Assembly (NCBI GenBank): GCA_027592785.1 | Contig: JAQCLD010000046.1 | Coordinates: forward strand, 1-32,417 | Direction of reading: 5' to 3' | Source: Acidobacteriota bacterium | GTDB lineage: Bacteria > Acidobacteriota > Terriglobia > Bryobacterales > UBA6623 | DNA length: 32,417 nt | Part shown: piece by piece, positions 28,060-32,417 of the stretch | Layout: every line of letters starts with the position of its first letter | Numbering within the stretch: position 1 is the first letter of the stretch | The notes under the pieces: generated by a model | What the model was told of the DNA's origin: nothing | The model's database searches: none | What the model saw: only the letters and a program-made list of their open reading frames with translations | Program-made: the position numbers and the translations under genes

Positions 28060-28065
28060 TATAAT
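28060..28065 (+). promoter_or_regulatory. Consensus -10 element of the cytochrome peroxidase gene
   Basis: A perfect TATAAT at 28060-28065, 46 bases before the chosen ATG at 28112. It overlaps an in-frame ATG at 28064, which argues that this earlier ATG is not the start. The leader then carries a clear Shine-Dalgarno GAGGAG (28098-28103). Confidence 0.6.
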
Positions 28066-28111
28066 GGCTGTTCGTATCGGTCAGTTTGGCCGACATCGAG
28101 GAGACTCCCTT

Positions 28112-29209
28112 ATGAATCGAACTGTTAGAGAGCTTGCTTCGCTCGCCAACATCGCGCTCGTCGCGCTGCTGGCTCTGAGCCTCGTCGCCCTGGTCGGCTG
28201 CGGAGGTCCCTCGATGGAGGAGACCGCCGAAGTTGCGCCGATGGAGACTTTTCCGCCGCAGTTGCCTGGCTACGCGGCGATGACGGTTCCTGAGACGAAC
28301 CCGATGACCCCCGAAAAAGTGGCGTTAGGTAAGCAACTCTACTACGACAAGCGCATGAGCGGCGACGGCAATCGCTCCTGTTACGGCTGCCACGTCCAAG
28401 AGAAGGGCTTGACCGACGGTCGTGCCAAAGCATTGGGCGCCTTCGATAAGGAACTTACCCGCTCTGCCCCGACCATGTGGAACGTGGGCTACCACGAGAA
28501 CTGGTACTGGGATGGCCGCTCAGGCGCGCTCGAAGCGCAGGTCAAGGGCGCATGGGGCGGCGGTAACATGGGCGCTTCCGGCAACGACGGCGCACCTTCG
28601 ATGGACCAGGTCTGCGTCAACTTGATGGAGATCCCGGGCTACGCCGAGCAGTTCACCGCAATCTACGGTGAAGCGGGTTGTACGCCGGACAACGTCGGCA
28701 GCGCGGTGGCTTCATTCATGCGCACGATCATCTCCAGCGACTCCAACTGGACCCGCTTCCGCAACGGCGACGACGCCGCTTTTAGCGCCGAAGCGAAAGC
28801 CGGCTATGAGCTGTTCTCCGGTCGTGCGAAGTGCATTAACTGCCACGACGGTTTGCTGATCACGGACTTGCAATTCCATAACGTCGGCATCGGCGTCGAT
28901 GGCGACACAGTGGCCGATCCGGGTCGCATGAACGTCACCAAGGACGAAAAAGACAACGGGGCATTCAAGACGCCGACCTTGCTCGACGTCTCGAAGTCCG
29001 CGCCTTACTTCCACGACGGCAGCGTCGCCACATTGGCAGAGGCTGTCCACATCATGGCCACCGGCGGCATCGCCAACCAGTGGCTCGACGAAGAGAACCT
29101 GCGCGAGGTTCGCGAGGCGAATCTGACGGCGGAAGACGAGGCCTCGCTGGTCGCCTTCCTCAACGCGCTGGACGCGAACTACAACATCGAAGAGCCGATG
29201 CTTCCGTAA
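28112..29209 (+). CDS. Diheme cytochrome c peroxidase/MauG-like lipoprotein
   Basis: A 365-residue protein with a lipoprotein signal whose lipobox LVGC gives lipidated Cys30. Two heme c sites are present: CYGCH (90-94) and CINCH (241-245), the CCP/MauG diheme family arrangement. The family motifs WDGR (133-136), FKTPTL (285-290) and PYFHDGS (298-304, H301) are there. It should reduce H2O2 with electrons from a periplasmic donor, or act as a MauG-like oxidant. Start is ATG at 28112, 7 bases after GAGGAGA, not the ATG at 28064 inside TATAAT. A strong terminator follows at 29234. Confidence 0.9.
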   Translation: MNRTVRELASLANIALVALLALSLVALVGCGGPSMEETAEVAPMETFPPQLPGYAAMTVPETNPMTPEKVALGKQLYYDKRMSGDGNRSCYGCHVQEKGLTDGRAKALGAFDKELTRSAPTMWNVGYHENWYWDGRSGALEAQVKGAWGGGNMGASGNDGAPSMDQVCVNLMEIPGYAEQFTAIYGEAGCTPDNVGSAVASFMRTIISSDSNWTRFRNGDDAAFSAEAKAGYELFSGRAKCINCHDGLLITDLQFHNVGIGVDGDTVADPGRMNVTKDEKDNGAFKTPTLLDVSKSAPYFHDGSVATLAEAVHIMATGGIANQWLDEENLREVREANLTAEDEASLVAFLNALDANYNIEEPMLP

Positions 29210-29233
29210 GCGTACTGCTTGATCCGACAATAG

Positions 29234-29269
29234 AAGGGCGCGGAGGCGAGAGCTTCCGCGCCCTTTTCG
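29234..29269 (+). terminator. Strong rho-independent terminator after the peroxidase gene
   Basis: A 14-bp stem (29234-29247 pairing with 29252-29265, one G-T pair) closes a GAGA tetraloop of the GNRA type and is followed by TTCG then TTT. It ends the plus-strand transcript 25 bases past the stop and lies just ahead of the convergent permease gene's end. Confidence 0.85.
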
Positions 29270-29281
29270 TTTCTCTACGTC

Positions 29282-30037
29282 TTAGCGCCGCCCGATAAGC
29301 CGCCAAGCCGCGCCCGCCAGAGCAGGAGCCGACAACAAGAATAGAAGGCCTGACGCGGCAGCCACCTGCGGACTAATCGCAAATCTCAAGTTCGGCCAAA
29401 TGACGCCAGGAAGAGTTGAAGTATCGCGCGTCGCCAAGAAGAGCGTGAGGATCACCTCGTTGAGCGAGACGACGACCGTGAATAATGTCGCCGCGATGAG
29501 GCCCGGCGCCATGAGGGGCAGGGTCACGTAGCGAAACGCTTGCCGTGGACTGGCCCCCAGGCCCCGTGCCGCTGCTTCGAGATGCGGATTGACCCGCTCG
29601 AGCGAGGCGCGCAGGGCGAGATAGGCGACCGGCGTCGCGATGACCGAGTGCGCGAGCGCCAGACTCAGGTGCGACCCCCACAGCGGGGTTGCCCGCACGA
29701 CTGCGAGGAGTCCGGAGGCGATGGCCACGGCGGGCAGAGCAAGGGGGGCAAGCAAGGCGGTCTCCCAGAGCGGCTTGCGTCGCCAGCCGCCGCGGCTCAA
29801 GCCCACGGCGGCGGCGAGCGCCGTCGGCACGGAGATCAATGTCGTCAACGCGGCGACCACAAAGCTGTTCAACAAGGCCCGCGTCCACACAGGGTTTGCA
29901 AGTACTTGGCGGTACCACTGCAAAGTCCACTCGTCGCCGGGTAACTCCAGAAATCGCGATGGCGTAAACGAGACCAAAAGCGAGAGCGCTAGCGGAATTA
30001 GTGAGGCGCCGACGATCAGATAGGCGAGCCGCTTCAC
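29282..30037 (-). CDS. ABC transporter permease, PotC-like
   Basis: A 251-residue inner-membrane protein with about six hydrophobic segments and the binding-protein-dependent permease EAA motif EAAARGLGASPRQAFRYVTLPLMAPG, which docks the ATPase. The start is GTG at 30037, sharing GTGA with the stop of the preceding permease, a coupled start; the longer frame to 30226 lies in that gene and encodes a non-hydrophobic Arg-rich stretch. Fourth gene of the importer operon. Substrate: spermidine/putrescine or a related small cation or phosphonate-type ligand, by family only. Confidence 0.87.
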   Translation of the reverse strand: MKRLAYLIVGASLIPLALSLLVSFTPSRFLELPGDEWTLQWYRQVLANPVWTRALLNSFVVAALTTLISVPTALAAAVGLSRGGWRRKPLWETALLAPLALPAVAIASGLLAVVRATPLWGSHLSLALAHSVIATPVAYLALRASLERVNPHLEAAARGLGASPRQAFRYVTLPLMAPGLIAATLFTVVVSLNEVILTLFLATRDTSTLPGVIWPNLRFAISPQVAAASGLLFLLSAPALAGAAWRLIGRR

Positions 30038-30837
30038 GCCAAGCGCCTCCGAATGGACGTTAATGAGTAGCCGCAGATCGCCATGACGCCGAGCAGGACG
30101 ACGTTTAGCGCCGCAGCCAGCGCCCAGTTGAGGTCGTGGTTCATCTGGCGGTCGATCTCGACCGATATCGTGTATTGGGCCGGCTGCCCGAGCAAGTAGG
30201 GCCCAAGAAAAGCGCCTAGGCTCCACAGGATTGCCAGCGTCGCCGCGGCAATCGTTCCCGGCAGGCTCAGGGGAAAGGTGACCTTCCAGAAGGCCTGTGC
30301 TGCGCTCGCGCCAAGACCCCTCGCAGCTTCGACAAGCGAGAAAGGCACCGCCTCTAGCGCGGCGGCGATCGTCAGCACCGCATAGGGCAGCAGCATCAAT
30401 ACTTCCGCAGCCACGACTGGCCAGAAGCCGCTCGGCCCCAAGATCATCTTTAGCCCGTAAACGAAGACCAAGATGTTGGTGAACTTCGGCAGAGTGACCA
30501 GCACCAACAACACGACCTTCCCGGCTGGGGAAGAACGGTAGACCGCGTAGGCAACCACATAGCCCAATACCAGCGTCAGCACGGTGGAGGTGACGGCCAA
30601 TCCGATTGTGAAGGCTAGTGTGTTGAGGTAGAACGGAGTGGTCAAGACCTGGACGAAGTTATCCAGAGTCCAAGTCTCTGGTTGGTAGAAAAGCGTCTCG
30701 AACTGCCTCGCGCCTGAAATTTCGCCGCGCGAATAGACGCTCAGACGCAAGATGAGTAACAGGGGCAGGGCGACGCCGAGCATCCACAATGCGGCCGCGG
30801 GCGCCGTGAGCCAGCGGTAGCGCCTCGCTTCGGTCAC
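30034..30837 (-). CDS. ABC transporter permease, PotB-like
   Basis: A 267-residue inner-membrane protein with about six transmembrane helices and the EAA motif EAARGLGASAAQAFWKVTFPLSLPG. The N-terminal segment WLTAPAAALWMLGVALPLLLILRLSVYSR is the usual first helix and cytoplasmic turn. GTG start at 30837 shares GTGA with the ATPase stop. It pairs with the next gene to form the heterodimeric channel. Confidence 0.87.
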   Translation of the reverse strand: MTEARRYRWLTAPAAALWMLGVALPLLLILRLSVYSRGEISGARQFETLFYQPETWTLDNFVQVLTTPFYLNTLAFTIGLAVTSTVLTLVLGYVVAYAVYRSSPAGKVVLLVLVTLPKFTNILVFVYGLKMILGPSGFWPVVAAEVLMLLPYAVLTIAAALEAVPFSLVEAARGLGASAAQAFWKVTFPLSLPGTIAAATLAILWSLGAFLGPYLLGQPAQYTISVEIDRQMNHDLNWALAAALNVVLLGVMAICGYSLTSIRRRLA

Positions 30838-31544
30838 TTGTCTAGCCCCAGGAACTCTGAGACGAAGGGATCCGCAGGATTCATCGTCAAGTCGAACGCG
30901 CCGCCGATCTGCACGATACGACCGTGGTTCATGATGGCCGTCCTGTCAGCGACGCCCAGCGCTTCTTCCTGGTCGTGAGTGACGAGAATCGTCGGAATCT
31001 TGAGCCTCATTTGCAGCTCGCGAAGTTCGTCACGGAGCCGGAGCCGAATGTTGCGGTCGAGGTTGGCTAGCGGCTCATCGAGCAGCAACGCATCGGGCTC
31101 GTGGGCGATGGCGCGGGCCACGGCGACACGTTGTTGTTGCCCGCCGGATAGCTCTGAAGGCTTGCGCGCTTCGGTGCCGTCCATGCCGGTTAGTTCCAGA
31201 ACGGCGCGCGCTTTCTGCTCGCGTGTGACTTTGTTTTCGCCGCGCATCTTGAGGCCGAATGCGACGTTCTCCAACACGGTCATGTGCGGAAACAACGCAT
31301 AGTCCTGAAAGACCATGCCGACCCGGCGAGCGTCGGGCGGCTGTTTGGTCACGTCGTGGCCGCTGAGTCGTACTGCTCCGCGATCCACAGCGATGTAACC
31401 GCCGATCGCCCGCAACAGAGTCGTCTTGCCGCAGCCGGAGGGACCCAGCACGGCGACGAATTCACCCGGCGCCACCTCGAGCGACACTTGGTCCAGCGCT
31501 CTGACGCTGCCGAACGACTTGCTGATCTCGACCAGTTCAATCAT
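30834..31544 (-). CDS. ABC transporter ATP-binding protein, PotA-like
   Basis: A 236-residue ATPase that energises the two permeases from the cytoplasmic side. Walker A GPSGCGKTT (34-42), Q-loop VFQDYALFPHMTVLENVAFG, signature LSGGQQQRVAVARA, Walker B ALLLDEPLANLD and switch THDQEEAL are complete. It ends soon after the nucleotide-binding core and lacks the C-terminal TOBE domain of about 100 residues usual in PotA/FbpC, an oddity. ATG at 31544 comes 12 bases after the binding-protein stop, with no clear Shine-Dalgarno. Confidence 0.9.
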   Translation of the reverse strand: MIELVEISKSFGSVRALDQVSLEVAPGEFVAVLGPSGCGKTTLLRAIGGYIAVDRGAVRLSGHDVTKQPPDARRVGMVFQDYALFPHMTVLENVAFGLKMRGENKVTREQKARAVLELTGMDGTEARKPSELSGGQQQRVAVARAIAHEPDALLLDEPLANLDRNIRLRLRDELRELQMRLKIPTILVTHDQEEALGVADRTAIMNHGRIVQIGGAFDLTMNPADPFVSEFLGLDK

Positions 31545-31556
31545 GACCGGGCGCGG

Positions 31557-32417
31557 TTAGACCAGGACCTCTTGGTTCCAACGATCCGTCATCGCATTCC
31601 AATTGTTTGTGTAAGCGTCGTAAGGGTAGTAGCTCAAAGCGCCAAACGCTTCTTCGGTGTATGGATTGATCCGCCGCCATAGCGGATCGCGCGCTGCTTG
31701 CTCGGTTGCGACTTGCGGGTTCGGCGTCGGGAAGCCTGCTGCCGCGTATTCCCGTTGAAACTCCAAGCTGGCGAACTGATTCAGGAATTCGTGCCCCAAC
31801 GACTTCAGGCGTGAACCTTTTGGGATGAGCCAAATCGCCTGGAAGTGCGCACGGTCGGGCGTGATGAAGATGTCCGCTTTCTGACCATCGCGCATCATGT
31901 GGTAAGCGTCCACGCTATGAATGTTTCCGGCGTTGACGTTCCCTTGCGCCAGGTTGAAGGCCATGTCGGGCGAAGTCGCCCACCAGTGGAGGATCTTCGA
32001 CTTATTACGCTTGGCGTAATCGAACACGCCGTCGAAATCTTGTTCAATCGCCTCCGCCGCACGGCCTGGAGCGTACGCTGCCGCGAAAGTGTAAAGCGAC
32101 ATGTAGGAGGCGCGGTAGAACCCGGCTCGCCTGTCCAGCACTTCGGCCCATTCGCTGATGGTCTCGTCCGCGGTGAAGCCATAGATCCCCGTGTGAGAGG
32201 CGTCTGGCCAGGTGAGGCCCCAGCCTTCTTGGGCGACCCAATTATCGAGCGCATTGGGGTGGAAGCTCTTGGCGTTGGGAATTAAGCTCCAATCCAACTC
32301 GGCGAAATGACCCTGCTTGATCACCGGGTACACCTGGAACGGGGCCACGATCATCACGTCGTAGGGTGGCTGGTCGGGCGGGGCGATCAGCAGTTTGGGA
32401 ATCTCTTCGCCCCAGCC
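31557..32417 (-). CDS. ABC transporter solute-binding protein, partial (5' end off window)
   Basis: The C-terminal 286 residues of an extracellular binding protein of the spermidine/putrescine (PotD/F, bacterial SBP type 2) class. The frame remains open to the window edge, reading GWGEEIPKLLIAPPDQPPYDV before MIVAPF, so the GTG at 32357 is internal, not a start. Matching features are PYDVMIVAPF, FDGVFDYAKRNKSKILHWW and a Trp/Tyr-rich ligand cleft region, followed by LGHEFLNQFASLEFQREYAAAGFPTPNP, typical of the class near the C-terminus. It would deliver ligand to the permease pair. It heads the operon and lies 12 bases before the ATPase. Confidence 0.85.
   Translation of the reverse strand, partial: GWGEEIPKLLIAPPDQPPYDVMIVAPFQVYPVIKQGHFAELDWSLIPNAKSFHPNALDNWVAQEGWGLTWPDASHTGIYGFTADETISEWAEVLDRRAGFYRASYMSLYTFAAAYAPGRAAEAIEQDFDGVFDYAKRNKSKILHWWATSPDMAFNLAQGNVNAGNIHSVDAYHMMRDGQKADIFITPDRAHFQAIWLIPKGSRLKSLGHEFLNQFASLEFQREYAAAGFPTPNPQVATEQAARDPLWRRINPYTEEAFGALSYYPYDAYTNNWNAMTDRWNQEVLV

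Noticed and set aside
28064-28111. ATG at 28064 as start of the cytochrome peroxidase
   Set aside because: This ATG lies inside a perfect TATAAT. The ATG at 28112 has GAGGAG at correct spacing and begins a proper lipoprotein signal.
30038-30226. Extension of the second permease to 30226
   Set aside because: It lies wholly within the first permease gene and encodes Arg/Pro-rich sequence; the GTGA overlap at 30034-30037 marks the start.

Overview
The window is about 60% GC and gene-dense, with 27 complete genes and one gene cut by the right edge. I see no rRNA, tRNA, CRISPR array, insertion sequence or phage gene. The gene content points to an acidobacterium of the Solibacter/Bryobacterales type. 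Reasons: a bacillithiol gene pair (bshB1-bshA), an operon encoding a Planctomycete-type cytochrome/DUF1549/DUF1553 protein with DUF1501 and a sulfatase, four Tat-exported enzymes, an NHL-repeat protein, and hairpin repeats between genes. A planctomycete or verrucomicrobial origin is less likely but cannot be excluded from sequence alone.

Layout. 1-5000: a rho-independent terminator from a gene off the left edge, a diiron-type MBL protein (-), a membrane-anchored FkbM methyltransferase (+), an M23 peptidase (-), a Tat-exported amidohydrolase (+) and a DUF6817-like protein (+). 5000-12700, all minus: a secreted PSCyt/DUF1549/DUF1553 protein, a DUF1501 protein and a sulfatase, apparently one operon, followed by a secreted TPR protein with its own promoter and operator-like palindrome. 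Two copies of a three-hairpin repeat lie 60-70 bases downstream of the sulfatase and TPR stop codons. 12700-18430, all minus: sugar TIM-barrel isomerase, sugar-nucleotide epimerase (apparently with an AUU start), ABC-F ATPase, bshB1, bshA.

18430-25350: a Tat-exported TIM-barrel protein (+), an NHL beta-propeller protein (-), surE (-), a lipoprotein alpha/beta hydrolase (+), a UDP-glucuronate decarboxylase-like enzyme (-), a Tat-exported mannonate-dehydratase-like enzyme (+) and a PEGA-domain protein (-). 25480-29270: an MBL lipoprotein, an Old Yellow Enzyme relative and a diheme cytochrome c peroxidase-like lipoprotein (+), closed by a strong terminator. 29280-32417: a spermidine/putrescine-type ABC importer (-), order binding protein, ATPase, permease, permease, with GTGA overlaps.

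How it fits together: much of the window serves degradation and uptake of carbohydrate or sulfated organic matter outside the cytoplasm, together with sugar-nucleotide and thiol metabolism. At gene starts, many genes have a TAnnnT -10-like hexamer only 6-10 bases before the start codon and little or no Shine-Dalgarno, which suggests leaderless transcripts. Others have strong Shine-Dalgarno sites. I found no obvious new defence or mobile system. The most unusual observations are the AUU start, the paired 3' hairpin repeats with a compensatory base-pair change, the palindromic operator inside the TPR promoter, and the five-helix membrane-anchored FkbM protein.
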